From Candidatus Avidesulfovibrio excrementigallinarum (GTDB lineage Bacteria > Desulfobacterota > Desulfovibrionia > Desulfovibrionales > Desulfovibrionaceae), in NCBI GenBank assembly GCA_018715085.1, contig DVMI01000002.1, forward strand, positions 1 through 64,000: a stretch of DNA of 64,000 bases, written 5' to 3'. Below, in pieces: positions 29,960-40,240 of this stretch. The translations under genes were made by a program, and so were the position numbers. The notes beneath the pieces are model-generated. The model was given only the letters and a program-made list of their open reading frames with translations. It did no database searches and was not told the DNA's origin. Every line of letters starts with the position of its first letter. Within the stretch, counting starts at the first letter, position 1.

Positions 29960-31540
29960 CTAGACGCTGAAGGGCTTGCCGGCGTTGCGCCGTACCCACA
30001 GGGTGAATACGACGCGGGATACGAAAATGGCAGTGAACATGGAGGCCAGAATGCCGATGGACAGCGTGACCGCAAACCCCCGCACGGGTCCTGTGCCGAA
30101 CTGATAGAGCACAGCCGCGGCGAGCAGGGTGGTGATGTTGGCGTCCAGAATGGAAGTACTGGCCCGCTCAAAGCCGGCCTTGATGACCTCCATCGCTGTG
30201 AGGCCTTTTCGGAGCTCTTCGCGCATTCTTTCAAAAATCAGCACATTGGCGTCAACAGACATGCCAATGGTCAACACAATGCCGGCAATGCCCGGCAGAG
30301 TGAGTGTTGCGCCGAACAGCGCAAGGCCCGCCAACAGCAGGAGTATGGTGAAGAGCAGCATGACATCGGCAACAAGGCCGGCCAGCCCGTAATACAAAAA
30401 CATGATCAGCGCGACGGCCACCGTGCCCACAAAGGAGGCCCACAGCCCCTGTTCGATGGATTCTTGTCCCAGAGTCGGGCCGACGCTGCGCTCTTCCAGA
30501 ATGGCGACGGGAGCAGGAAGGGATCCTGACCTGAGTACAATGGCCAGATCCTGTGCTTCCGCTGCGGTAAAATAGCCGGTGATGCTGGCGTTGCCCCCGA
30601 CAATGCGTTCGCGGATGGTCGGAATGGTGTAGATTTTGCCGTCCAGGACGATGGCAAGGCGTTTGTTCAGGTGCTGTCCGGTAATGCGCTCCAGATCCGC
30701 CGCCCCGCGCTGGTTGAAATACAGAGAGACGCAGGGGCGGTTGTTGCCGTCGAATGCAGGCCGTGCATCCATGATGTTTTCGCCGGTCATCAGCGGCGTG
30801 CTGTCCAGCAGGATTTTTTCGCTGGAGGCAACGGTCCCGGAAGCCTTGTTGATGACCTGGGGGTAGGGCAGGACCCCTTCGGGCAGAGGATCGCCGGGCT
30901 TGATGTCGTCGCGCACAAGATGAAAGGTCAGCTGTGCTGTCTGGCCGATAAGTTGAATGGCCCGATCTGGATCGGACAGGCCGGGCAGCTGAAGCTGAAT
31001 CTGATAACCGGACTGCTTGCGGATGTCGGGTTCTGTCACACCGAACTGATCGATGCGTTCGCGCAGCGTGCGCACAATCTGATCGACAGCCATTTCCCTG
31101 AGGCTTGTTGCGTAGTCCGGGGCAAACTGCCCGCGGTAGAGAATGCCGTCTGCAGAGTTGCGTTCCTTGGTGAAGTGCAGGTGGGAAAAACGGCGTTTCA
31201 GCAGGGCATCCAGCGCAGGTTCCTGTGCGGCGTCTGCCAGGTGCAGCGTGACGGTATGGAATTCCGGCTGGGGCGGAGAGACCGGCAGGTTGAGCTTTTG
31301 CGCCCGCCGGTAAAGCTCTTCGGCCGTTTGTATCAGCCTGTCGGCAACATGCTTTTCAGCGTCAATGCCCAGTGTCAGGTGTGTGCCTCCCTTGAGATCA
31401 AGGCCAAGGCGGATGGGGGTGCCGGGCAGCAGAGACGCCAGCGGCGAGCGGGCCACACCTGGCAGAGAGGGCAGGAGCGCGACAAGGCTTGTCATGAGCG
31501 CCAGGATGATAACAGCAATGCGCCAGGTGAGTTTTTTCAT
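29960..31540 (-). CDS. secD: Protein translocase subunit SecD
   Basis: LGLDLKGGTHLTL, GMSVDANVLIFERMREELRKG. Confidence 0.96.
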   Translation of the reverse strand: MKKLTWRIAVIILALMTSLVALLPSLPGVARSPLASLLPGTPIRLGLDLKGGTHLTLGIDAEKHVADRLIQTAEELYRRAQKLNLPVSPPQPEFHTVTLHLADAAQEPALDALLKRRFSHLHFTKERNSADGILYRGQFAPDYATSLREMAVDQIVRTLRERIDQFGVTEPDIRKQSGYQIQLQLPGLSDPDRAIQLIGQTAQLTFHLVRDDIKPGDPLPEGVLPYPQVINKASGTVASSEKILLDSTPLMTGENIMDARPAFDGNNRPCVSLYFNQRGAADLERITGQHLNKRLAIVLDGKIYTIPTIRERIVGGNASITGYFTAAEAQDLAIVLRSGSLPAPVAILEERSVGPTLGQESIEQGLWASFVGTVAVALIMFLYYGLAGLVADVMLLFTILLLLAGLALFGATLTLPGIAGIVLTIGMSVDANVLIFERMREELRKGLTAMEVIKAGFERASTSILDANITTLLAAAVLYQFGTGPVRGFAVTLSIGILASMFTAIFVSRVVFTLWVRRNAGKPFSV

Positions 31541-31584
31541 GAAATTCCCTGAAGGATGCAGGCAGGCGTTCAGGTGACGTTGAC

Positions 31585-31653
31585 GATCAAAAAAAGGGAG
31601 CCCGGCAGGAGCGGCCCGCCAGGGCCTTTCTTTCGGTCTCCCTTTTGTTGATC
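31585..31653 (-). terminator. Extended hairpin with U-run in the yajC-secD spacer
   Basis: Minus strand GATCAACAAAAGGGAG ... CTCCCTTTTTTTGATC, 15 of 16 positions paired, T7 in the 3' arm. Confidence 0.75.
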
Positions 31654-31671
31654 TGCCTGTTGGCGCGAGAC

Positions 31672-31995
31672 TTACTTGGCTTCCTTGTTTTCAACAAGGC
31701 CGGTGATGAAGCCGCGACCGATGTTCACTTCGGTTTTGCCGAGGTCGATGGTCAGAATGTCGCCGTCAATAGCGGTGATGCGGCCAAGCAGACCGCCGGA
31801 GGTCATCACCTGATCGCCCTTTTTCAGAGCGGCAAGCATGGCACGATGCTGCTTGGCACGCTTCTGCTGCGGGCGGATGAGCAGGAAATAGAAGATGACC
31901 AGCATAAGAATCAGAGGGACAAACTGCATAAAGGCGCCTTCGGCGGAGCCAGCGGCGCCAGTGGTACCCATGGCGTGGGCAACGGAAACGAACAT
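31672..31995 (-). CDS. yajC: Preprotein translocase subunit YajC
   Basis: Single TM plus FYFLLIRPQQKRAKQHRAMLAALKKGDQVMTSGGLLGRI. Confidence 0.95.
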   Translation of the reverse strand: MFVSVAHAMGTTGAAGSAEGAFMQFVPLILMLVIFYFLLIRPQQKRAKQHRAMLAALKKGDQVMTSGGLLGRITAIDGDILTIDLGKTEVNIGRGFITGLVENKEAK

Positions 31996-32580
31996 GATGC
32001 CTCCAGGAAGCTAGGTTGATGTGAATATGCGTTGTTATGCGGCGCCATCCCGGGGATGTGCCGCTGGAAAACCGGAGCTACTGCGGAGAAGAGCGGTTTT
32101 CCATGAAGCCTCTCTCGTCTCAAGTAAGAGAGTATAGTCCGTGAAAGATTGAATGGCAATGTTTTTTATGCTGTCCGGCAGGGCGGACGCGGGGCAGGGC
32201 TCCCGGCATGGCTGCCTTGCCGTCAGAAAGCCTTTGCGGACGTGTGCTGCCCGGCGTGCCGCGCCATGCCGGTTTTGGTGCCCGCAGGCGAAAAGGGAGG
32301 GACAACGCTCACCAAGCCGTATGGTCCTGCCCGGAGCGTGCCGTTGCAGGTGCCCGGAGTTTGCGGCCGTTTTGGCAACGCACGGCGGTTGCCGCTGCGC
32401 GTGCAGGCTTCGCAGCCCGGCGGGGGCGCGGTGGGCTGCATGTGGCGAAACCGCCTCGGTTTTGAGGCAGACGGGGCTCAGGGGAGAGGCACACGCACTG
32501 CTTGATTGCCCTTCTGGGGAAGTATAAAGTAAACAGCCTTGCATGGCTGCCATCAGAAGCAGCCTGGCACTGGAGGTGTT

Positions 32581-34020
32581 ATGTCAACCATACAAACGGC
32601 GGATGAGGAAAAAAAACACGCGGCGCTCAACTCGTTATACTGCGCTGCGCTGTTGACGTTTTTGAAGCTGGCTGCAGGGCTTGCCACCAACAGCCTGGGG
32701 ATCCTTTCAGAAGCGCTGCACAGCGGGCTTGATCTGCTTGCTGCGGGGATTACGTTGTTTGCCGTCAGGATGGCTTCCCGCCCTGCTGACAGGGCGCATC
32801 CATACGGCTATGGAAAAATCGAAAATCTTTCGGCGCTGGCAGAGACGGTTCTGCTGCTGATCACCTGCGGATGGATTGTCCATGAGGCTGTGGCGCGCCT
32901 GTTCTTTGAAGCGCCTGTGGTCATTCCGTCAATCTGGGGGGTTGCGGTCATTGCCGTATCACTGATTGTAGATCTCAACAGGGCGCGGATGCTGCGCCGC
33001 GTGGCCAAAAAGCACAAAAGTCAGGCGCTGGAAGCGGACGCGCTGCATTTTTCCACGGACATATGGTCGTCGGCCGTCGTCCTGGTGGGCTTGCTCTGTG
33101 TTTGGGCAGGATCGTTTTTTGCGCCAGATTCCCTGATGTATCGAGTGCTGCATATGGGCGACGCTGTGGCGGCGTTGTTTGTTTCGGGTATCGTGGTGCT
33201 TGTGGGTATCAGGATGTCCGGCAAGGCCGTCAACGCGCTGCTTGATGGCGGAAGCCTGGTCCATACTGAAAAAATTGAAGAAATTCTGGCACAACGTTTT
33301 CCTGGCTGCACCATAAGCCGCTTGCGCGTGCGCGAAAGCGGTGCGGACGCCTTTGTTGACGTGACCGTGGAAGCCCCTTCAGACATCAAGCTTGACGCGG
33401 CGCACGACATCACCAGGCAGATTGAATCTGCCGTCCAGGAGGTGATTGCGGAGGCGGATGTCACTGTGCATGTCGAACCTGCCTCCAAAAGAGGCCCCAG
33501 CGTCATGATGACCGCGCACGCCATGGCCGCCGCCTACGGACTGACCATTCATAATCTCAATCTGTCCCGGCAAAGTGACGGTGGCGGCCTTATTCTTTTT
33601 CTGCATGTGGAAGCGCCGCCTCAGATGCTCCTTACAGAAGCGCACCAGCGGGTGCACGCCTTTGAAGGGGCCCTCGGGCAGCGGCTTGACGCGCGCGTGG
33701 TGACGCACATTGAGCCTGAGACGCAGGACGGAACGGACGTCTGCCAGACGCTGACTGAGGCGCAGGAGCAGCGGCTGCGTGAGGCCGTGGCCAGCACGCT
33801 TGCCGAATTTCCCGCAATCAGTCATGTGCATGGATGGTGCGTGTATCATCTTGGCGGCACGCCGCTGTTGAGTTTTCACTGCCGCGTGCCTGAGCAGCTG
33901 ACCGTTTCGGAGGCTCACGAACTGGCTTCACGCTTTGAGCGGGCTGTATTGCACCGCTGCCCTGAGTTGGGCAGGATTCTTATCCATACGGATCCGGCAT
34001 CTGTTGTGGCAAACGCATAA
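32581..34020 (+). CDS. Cation diffusion facilitator family transporter with extended C-terminus
   Basis: CDF TM domain (LGILSEALHSGLDLLAAGITLFAVRMASRPADRAHPYGYGKIENLSAL) and repeated ZT_dimer-like domains. Confidence 0.92.
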   Translation: MSTIQTADEEKKHAALNSLYCAALLTFLKLAAGLATNSLGILSEALHSGLDLLAAGITLFAVRMASRPADRAHPYGYGKIENLSALAETVLLLITCGWIVHEAVARLFFEAPVVIPSIWGVAVIAVSLIVDLNRARMLRRVAKKHKSQALEADALHFSTDIWSSAVVLVGLLCVWAGSFFAPDSLMYRVLHMGDAVAALFVSGIVVLVGIRMSGKAVNALLDGGSLVHTEKIEEILAQRFPGCTISRLRVRESGADAFVDVTVEAPSDIKLDAAHDITRQIESAVQEVIAEADVTVHVEPASKRGPSVMMTAHAMAAAYGLTIHNLNLSRQSDGGGLILFLHVEAPPQMLLTEAHQRVHAFEGALGQRLDARVVTHIEPETQDGTDVCQTLTEAQEQRLREAVASTLAEFPAISHVHGWCVYHLGGTPLLSFHCRVPEQLTVSEAHELASRFERAVLHRCPELGRILIHTDPASVVANA

Positions 34021-34041
34021 CCTGGAAAGAGGTCGACAGAC

Positions 34042-34911
34042 ATGGAAGTGATTCGCGCCAAGACAGCCGGGTTCTGCATGGGAGTCAGCCTTGCGCTCAA
34101 ACGGCTGGATGAGGCCATTGAACAGCGCAGGTCTGACGGCCGGCTGCTGATGCTGGGGCCCATCATCCATAATCCTTCAGTCCTGGAACATTACAGGCAG
34201 AAAGGCGTGGTGTGCGCGGGGAGCCATGAGGAGGTGCTGCCTGGCGATACGGTCGTAATCCGGGCGCACGGGATCCCAAAAGCAGTGGAAGAAGAGCTGA
34301 ACGCCCGTGGCGCTTACGTTGTGGACGCCACCTGCCCGCGGGTCAAGGCCGCACAGCTGGCCATTGCCAACGCCACCCGGGGCGGGATTCCTCTCTGGCT
34401 GTTCGGGGAGGCTGATCACCCTGAAGTCCGCGGCCTGATTTCGTATGCTGAGGGCGACTGCCTGGTGTTTTCGGAGGCTGACGCAAGCAAGGCGTTTCGT
34501 TGCAACGAATATCAGCCCGTTGTGCTTGCGGCTCAGACCACGCAGGAAAAAGCCGTTTTTCAGGCGCTTTCCGAGCGCTTGCGGCAACGGTGCCCTAAGC
34601 TGCACGTCCTTTCGACAATTTGTGACGCCACATCCAAACGCCAGGCTGAAGCGCGGGCCATTGCCAGACAGGTGCAGCTGATGCTGGTGCTCGGAGGCTT
34701 TTCAAGCGGCAATACCCGCCGGCTTGTTGATGTGGCAAAGGCGGAAGGTGCCAGAGCCCTGCATGTTGAGACCATGACAGATCTGCCATTGGAGGAACTT
34801 GCCAGCTATGCCCGTATCGGCCTGACTGCCGGAGCCTCGACCCCTCACGCCATGATTGATGAAGTTCAGGCCCTGCTCGAGAACCTCCCCGGCGGAAAAG
34901 AGCTTGCGTAA
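34042..34911 (+). CDS. ispH: 4-hydroxy-3-methylbut-2-enyl diphosphate reductase
   Basis: AKTAGFCMGVSLAL, RAHGIPK, DATCPRV, CDAT, GASTPH motifs. Confidence 0.95.
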   Translation: MEVIRAKTAGFCMGVSLALKRLDEAIEQRRSDGRLLMLGPIIHNPSVLEHYRQKGVVCAGSHEEVLPGDTVVIRAHGIPKAVEEELNARGAYVVDATCPRVKAAQLAIANATRGGIPLWLFGEADHPEVRGLISYAEGDCLVFSEADASKAFRCNEYQPVVLAAQTTQEKAVFQALSERLRQRCPKLHVLSTICDATSKRQAEARAIARQVQLMLVLGGFSSGNTRRLVDVAKAEGARALHVETMTDLPLEELASYARIGLTAGASTPHAMIDEVQALLENLPGGKELA

Positions 34912-34995
34912 GGCTATGGCCGGGATGGGAGCGCTGAACCTGTTCACGCGCGGTTCGCAAACACAGCGGCGTTAAGCAATATTCACAGTATCCCC

Positions 34996-35041
34996 AAGGG
35001 CTTCGATGATCCTCTTTAATCCGAGGATCGCGAAGCCCTTT
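34996..35041 (+). terminator. Terminator-like hairpin downstream of ispH
   Basis: AAGGGCTTCG...GATCCTC/GAGGATC...CGAAGCCCTT long interrupted stem. Confidence 0.8.
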
Positions 35042-35459
35042 GTGTTTGCTCCGTCTGCCGGGGCGCTGAAAGACCGCTGCAATTTTTTGATGCGGTGTTG
35101 CCGGAACGCGCCCTGGGCGGGGCGGCTGTGGCAATCCGAAGTCATGTTGCCGGATCCTTGTGAGGGGCATGGAATCGGCACACGGTAGTGGCTATGCCGT
35201 TCAGGGAATCTGCCAGGCCGGAACGATGCTGCCGCCGGAGTTTTTTGCCTGATGGAGACTGGAAACGGCATCATGCCAGAATCAGGCACGAGCGCGATCT
35301 GACTGTGACAGCGTCATGACTGCACAGCCTGCCGGGAGCGCCACGCCAGGTCTCTTCCATTTCCCTCCGCGACGCTATTGCAAAGGCGCCTGTGAGGCAG
35401 ATTTGCGCAGTGCATGCTAATTGACTGTTTTTATTATGGTGCACCTCCTGGTTGCCTGG

Positions 35460-35495
35460 ATGTAAACCGAACGATGCCCGTTCAAATGTAAACCG
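35460..35495 (+). repeat. Two direct repeats ATGTAAACCG, 26-nt period
   Basis: ATGTAAACCG at 35460-35469 and 35486-35495, upstream of a small exported protein gene. Confidence 0.6.
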
Positions 35496-35600
35496 TTGGT
35501 TGGTTGAGCACCCATATGGAATTATGTAGCGTTGCCAGCGTGCGAGCCCGGGGCTTTGCGCATTCGAATGATAAAACCTTTTTTTGGGGAGGTCTGGAGT

Positions 35601-35861
35601 ATGAAGACATTGGTTTTGTGCGCGTCGATGCTGTTGTTGTCTGGCGTGGCTGTTTCCGCACAGGCGGCGTGCTCGGCGGAAGAAGCACAGCAAAAGGCGC
35701 TGGCGTTTTCTCAGGTGGTTCAGGAAATGGCTCAGAAAGATCCCCAGAAATATGCGAAGATCATGCAAGAATTGCAGCCTGAACTGTTGCAGCTTCAGCA
35801 GAAGCAGGATCTTGAAGCGCTTTGCTCCTTCTATGACAAGGCCATGGACGAACTGAAGTAA
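35601..35861 (+). CDS. Small exported helical protein with two mature Cys residues
   Basis: Signal peptide MKTLVLCASMLLLSGVAVSAQA, then Gln/Glu-rich helical mature part; RBS-like GGGGAGG upstream. Confidence 0.7.
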   Translation: MKTLVLCASMLLLSGVAVSAQAACSAEEAQQKALAFSQVVQEMAQKDPQKYAKIMQELQPELLQLQQKQDLEALCSFYDKAMDELK

Positions 35862-36997
35862 CCCGTGACAGTCGCGCCAGTCTGCCCGGAGCAAAGGACA
35901 GGGCTGGCAGGGAGCGGTTCTTCGTACGAGCTAAGGACCGCTCCGGACGGCACAGGGATACGCAAGGCATAACGGCGGCCGCGCAAAAGCAGAATCATGC
36001 TCGGGAGTTTTTCCTGACGGACGCTGCACGGCGGCGCCTGCCGCAACTGCAAGGCCTCTGCCGGTTTTTTGAGTATCCGCAAGGCGCGCTGGACAACGAT
36101 GCGGCGCGCAGCAAGCGGAGTCAGAAACGGCTTTTCCGGCACGGAAACGGCCTTTGCCGCGTGCGCAACGAGGCCCGTAATATGTGTGTCCCCCCCCGCA
36201 AGCACGCGTTGCGGCATATCCGATTTTTACGTCAACGCCCTGTGTGTGCAGGGTGTGGGCAGCAGACGCTGCGGCTGCACGGTCGTTTGGAGGGCCGCCT
36301 TCCGGATCAGCTGTGACCGGGAAAGCCGCTTGAGCAATACCAGCACGCCGTGTGGCCGGGGCTGCCTGCTCGCGGGAGTCCGGGGCTGGGAGGCCGCAGG
36401 CATGCTTTTGCAGGGCAGCCTCCGGATGCACATTCGATGGCGTACCGTTGCCCGGGTTTGCCTTTGTCCTCTCATGCTGCTATGGCACATGGTCAGCAGG
36501 TTTTGTCCGTCCGCCGCTGGATGTTGAAGAAAGCACACGGTCTGGCCCGTTTGGGGCAGCGGAGCGGGGGACGCAGCACCCGGAGACAGGAGGACGGCCG
36601 CGTCTCTTTGCCGGATGCATGGACAGCGCCTTGCCGTCATTTCAATATCAATGGAATGACGGCGGTACTGTGCCGGACTGTCTGCCGTTTTTGCAAAAAA
36701 AAGCTGTACGGCACAACACAGCCCTGGGAAAGGGCAGGCGCATGCGCTTTGCGGCGTTATGCTGCCTTGTAAGCGCTTTCCTTTTGTCTGCATGCTGTAT
36801 TTTGTACTATTGCGCAAGGTGGAGACGTTGAATGTGTATTGAAAGGATATGTTGCAATATTTTTTTGCGCACTCGTGCCTCATGTTCTGATATACAGCGA
36901 CAAGACAAAAACGTTTGCAAAGGCAAAGAGACGTCACGCCGTCTTGTCAGGCTCAGCTTGCAGGCCTGAACGTTCCTGACACGTTCGGAAACACGCC

Positions 36998-37849
36998 ATG
37001 ACCGACATGACAAAAAAGCACAACACCCTTGGTGGAAAGATTCAACGTTGCCGGAAAGGACTCGGCATATCGCAGGAGGAGTTGGCCCAGCGACTTGGGG
37101 TTTCCAGGCAGTCCGTCGCCAAGTGGGAAACCGGGCAGTCTGTGCCTGACTTGAACCGTCTTGTCACTCTTGCGGACATTTTGGGAGCCAGCCTTGACTA
37201 TCTGCTGCGTGATACAATTCCGCAGGATGCCGCAGCTGCGCCTGAAAGCCCGGCTGCCAGACAGTCTGCGCCGCCCGTGACGGCGTATGCCGGAGAAGGC
37301 GGCATGAGCCCGGACGCAGTTTGCGAGACGGGCGATTTGGAAGAACGGGCGCTGGCCGTGCGGGAAACCTGCTGTCCCCCCTGTGCGCTGCAAGAAGAGA
37401 AGGAAAGCCAGCCGGTGCCAGAACCGCGTGCAAGCGGCCTGGAGACGGATGACGGGGAAAAAGGAGGCCATGGCGGGGGCGGAGCATCCTGGATTGTCAG
37501 GCCGGAGGCGATCGGACCGGGCAACCCGTCTGCAAGTCAGGCCGTATCCGGCCGAATGCTGGCCGATTGCAGCAGAGAGCCGTTTGGTTTTTCCACACGC
37601 CGTCTTGTTGCGGCCTGTGGCATGGCGCTTGTGACGGTGGGCATTGTCGGGCTTGCCACCCTGTGGGTGCTTTCAGAAATGCACCCTGTCCAGCTGACCA
37701 TGTGGGATGGCAGCCTCCGTGAGGGGGTATGGGGGTTTGTTCTGGCCCATAATCTGGATAAGGTGTTTTTTGCAACGTGCGGCACGGCCCTGGGCGGCAT
37801 CATCCTGTTGAGCGGCGTGTGGATTTCTTCGCGCCGGAAGCGGCGGTGA
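36998..37849 (+). CDS. XRE-family HTH protein with C-terminal transmembrane segments
   Basis: LGGKIQRCRKGLGISQEELAQRLGVSRQSVAKWETGQSVPDLNRLVTLADILGASLDYLL, then linker and two hydrophobic segments. Confidence 0.88.
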   Translation: MTDMTKKHNTLGGKIQRCRKGLGISQEELAQRLGVSRQSVAKWETGQSVPDLNRLVTLADILGASLDYLLRDTIPQDAAAAPESPAARQSAPPVTAYAGEGGMSPDAVCETGDLEERALAVRETCCPPCALQEEKESQPVPEPRASGLETDDGEKGGHGGGGASWIVRPEAIGPGNPSASQAVSGRMLADCSREPFGFSTRRLVAACGMALVTVGIVGLATLWVLSEMHPVQLTMWDGSLREGVWGFVLAHNLDKVFFATCGTALGGIILLSGVWISSRRKRR

Positions 37850-38280
37850 TGAGCTGGCGGCGGGCGGGGAGTGCAACGCTCCTGGCTGCAGGCGGGCAGT
37901 ATTGTGCACGCGGGCCGGGCCGGTGGCGCAAACAAGGCGTGGCGGCAGGCCGAGACTGCCCGGCCGTTGCGTGCGGGGACAGCGCCGGTCCGATCGCGCC
38001 AGACGGCTTTCCACGGCTTTTCCCTGAGTGTGGCGCAGATAAGCTGTGGCAGGGCAGCGCTTTCCGGCGCAACAGCCGCTGTGTGGCGTGTCCGGACGCT
38101 GCCTGTAAGGCGTACGGCTTTTCCCCCCGTACAGCGTCGTTGCCCTCAGACCGGGCAGCGCTGCTCCCGGTTCTTCAGGGCGGCAAGCCGGGGCAGTTTT
38201 TTCAGGGCAGGGCGCCACGCTGAAGACGTGCGCCGTGCCGGCCGCTTGTGGTGCTCCTGTACCCGGTGTTTTAACGGCGC

Positions 38281-38331
38281 TTTCCTCTCTCTTTCTTGCT
38301 TTCTTTCTCTTTCTTTTTTTTCTCTCTCTTC
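38281..38331 (+). repeat. 51-nt polypyrimidine (C/T) tract
   Basis: TTTCCTCTCTCTTTCTTGCTTTCTTTCTCTTTCTTTTTTTTCTCTCTCTTC with a single purine. Confidence 0.95.
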
Positions 38332-38463
38332 AGGCGATCCACGCGTCAACAGCACAGTGTGACAGAAAATTTTCCTGAACGGCGCGGCGGGTAAGGCCGT
38401 CCGGGCTATATGAGGAAGCCGTCTGTCTTGTGGCCCATGTGTACGCGCTATAGGGAAGGCTGT

Positions 38464-38961
38464 TCAGGATTTGTTGTCCTGAAGAGCGCCTTCCAGCGTC
38501 AGGAGGTATTTTTTGCGCCCGAGTCCGCCGTTATAGCCGGTCAGCCGTCCGCTGGCCCCGACGATGCGGTGGCAGGGGATGACGATGGCAATGGGGTTTT
38601 GTCCGCAGGCGGCGCCGGTGGCGCGGGCCGCGCCGGGGTGTCCTGCAAGGGCGGCAAGGCGCCCGTAGGACAGCGTCTGCCCGTAGGGCACGCGTTGCAG
38701 CGCCTGCCAGACGGCCAGCTGAAAAGGGGTGCCTTGCGGCGCGAGGGGCAGATCAAAGCGGGTCAGCCTGCGATCGAGGTAGGCGCGCAACTGGCGTTCG
38801 GCTTCCAGCAGCAAAGCAGAGGGGGAAGACTGGCAGGGGGTGGGCGTGCCACACAGAAAATGCACGCGGGTCAGCGCTTCGCCTTCTGGCGTGAGGGCGC
38901 TGCGCAGTTCCAGGATCCCCAGAGAAGGAAACGCGGGGAAAAAGCAGTGGCTGAGGGGCAT
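38464..38961 (-). CDS. ogt: Methylated-DNA--protein-cysteine methyltransferase
   Basis: IPCHRIVG active site, TPFQLAVWQALQRVPYGQTLSYGRLA. Confidence 0.93.
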   Translation of the reverse strand: MPLSHCFFPAFPSLGILELRSALTPEGEALTRVHFLCGTPTPCQSSPSALLLEAERQLRAYLDRRLTRFDLPLAPQGTPFQLAVWQALQRVPYGQTLSYGRLAALAGHPGAARATGAACGQNPIAIVIPCHRIVGASGRLTGYNGGLGRKKYLLTLEGALQDNKS

Positions 38962-38973
38962 GTCCGCGTCCTG

Positions 38974-39780
38974 TCAACCTTCAATGCGGGCAAAGGCATT
39001 GTGCGGATGGATCGATTCGTGGCTTTCGACCTCGACGCAGAAACCGCTGACCAGAGGATGCGCCTTGAGCTTGGCGGCCACGTTGCGCACGACGTCTTCC
39101 ACAAAGGTCGGGTTGGCAAAGGCGTGTTCGGTCACAAATTTTTCGTCCTGCCGCTTGAGCAAGGTATAGACCGGGGAGGAAGCAGAGGATTCGGCGATTT
39201 CAATCAGTTCTTCAATCCAGATGCGTCCGGTCATGCCTACGGACATGTGCACGTCGGCCCGCTGGCTGTGGGCGCCTTCATCGCTGATGGCCTTGGAACA
39301 GGGGCAGACGGTCATGACGCTGACGGTCACATCCAGAGTAAAGCGCGGTCTGGAGGGCTTGTCGGGGCTCTCCGGGGCGTGCAGTTCGCCGGTCAGGGCG
39401 CAGGCATACCGCATCAGCCCGGGGATGGTTGAGGCGGGCGCGGGGCGGGAAAGGAAGTAGGGGAAACGGAAAGTCACATGGGAACGGCGGGCATTGAGCC
39501 GGTGGCAGATGTCCTCGAGCAGCTGTTTCATGGCAGGATAGTCCAGCGCGTCGGAATGATCGGTCCAGTACTGGAGGGCTTCCACAAAACGGCTCATGTG
39601 CGTGCCCTTGTAGGCGGCGGGCAAATCGACGCTGATGTCGATGGAAGCGACGGTGCGCTGTGCTTCTCCTGTGGCGTCGGCGTTGCGCCGGCGCACCAGC
39701 AGAGGCATGGCAACGTCGCGGATTCCCACGCGGTTAATGGGGATGGCAATGCCGGCCGGGCCACTTTGTACGTCTTCCAT
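38974..39780 (-). CDS. folE2: GTP cyclohydrolase FolE2
   Basis: [54 protein letters not shown]. Confidence 0.95.
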   Translation of the reverse strand: MEDVQSGPAGIAIPINRVGIRDVAMPLLVRRRNADATGEAQRTVASIDISVDLPAAYKGTHMSRFVEALQYWTDHSDALDYPAMKQLLEDICHRLNARRSHVTFRFPYFLSRPAPASTIPGLMRYACALTGELHAPESPDKPSRPRFTLDVTVSVMTVCPCSKAISDEGAHSQRADVHMSVGMTGRIWIEELIEIAESSASSPVYTLLKRQDEKFVTEHAFANPTFVEDVVRNVAAKLKAHPLVSGFCVEVESHESIHPHNAFARIEG

Positions 39781-39808
39781 GGAGAGGGATCCTTATTGCA
39801 AATAAAGG

Positions 39809-40225
39809 TCAATAGTCGAGCTCAAGAGGCGTCAGGGAGAATGAGCCCTGCTTGACACCCCGGATGGCGCGCAGTTGATCGGCCAGCTCGCGCAGCGTGT
39901 GTGAAGGCCCGCGCAACACTAGCATCTCAAGGCAGTTGTGGTGATCCAGGTGTACATGCATGGTGGCAATGATGCAGTCGTGGGCGTCGTGCTGGCGCTC
40001 CGTAAGCTTGTGGGAAAGATCGGGCACATGGTGGTCGTAGACCAGCGTCAGCACCCCTGCGGCGTTCACGTTGCCCGTTTCCAGGGCTTCCTGCCCCAGT
40101 TCTTTGCGGATCATGTCCCTCAGGGCTTCTGAGCGGCTTGGGCAGCGGCGGCGTTCGCAGAGCTTGTCAAAGGCCTGCAGCAGGTCTTCTTCCAGCGAAA
40201 CGCCGAAACGGGTCAGTTCAGACAT
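39809..40225 (-). CDS. nikR: Nickel-responsive regulator NikR
   Basis: RHH N-terminus (RFGVSLEEDLLQAFDKLCERRRCPSRSEALRDMIR) and ACT-like C-terminus with HVHLDHHNCLE. Confidence 0.95.
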   Translation of the reverse strand: MSELTRFGVSLEEDLLQAFDKLCERRRCPSRSEALRDMIRKELGQEALETGNVNAAGVLTLVYDHHVPDLSHKLTERQHDAHDCIIATMHVHLDHHNCLEMLVLRGPSHTLRELADQLRAIRGVKQGSFSLTPLELDY

Positions 40226-40240
40226 GACAAGGTCCTTTGT

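Noticed and set aside
36227-36937. 236-aa minus-strand ORF in a gene-poor region
   Set aside because: Composition looks like translated noncoding DNA; no recognisable motifs.
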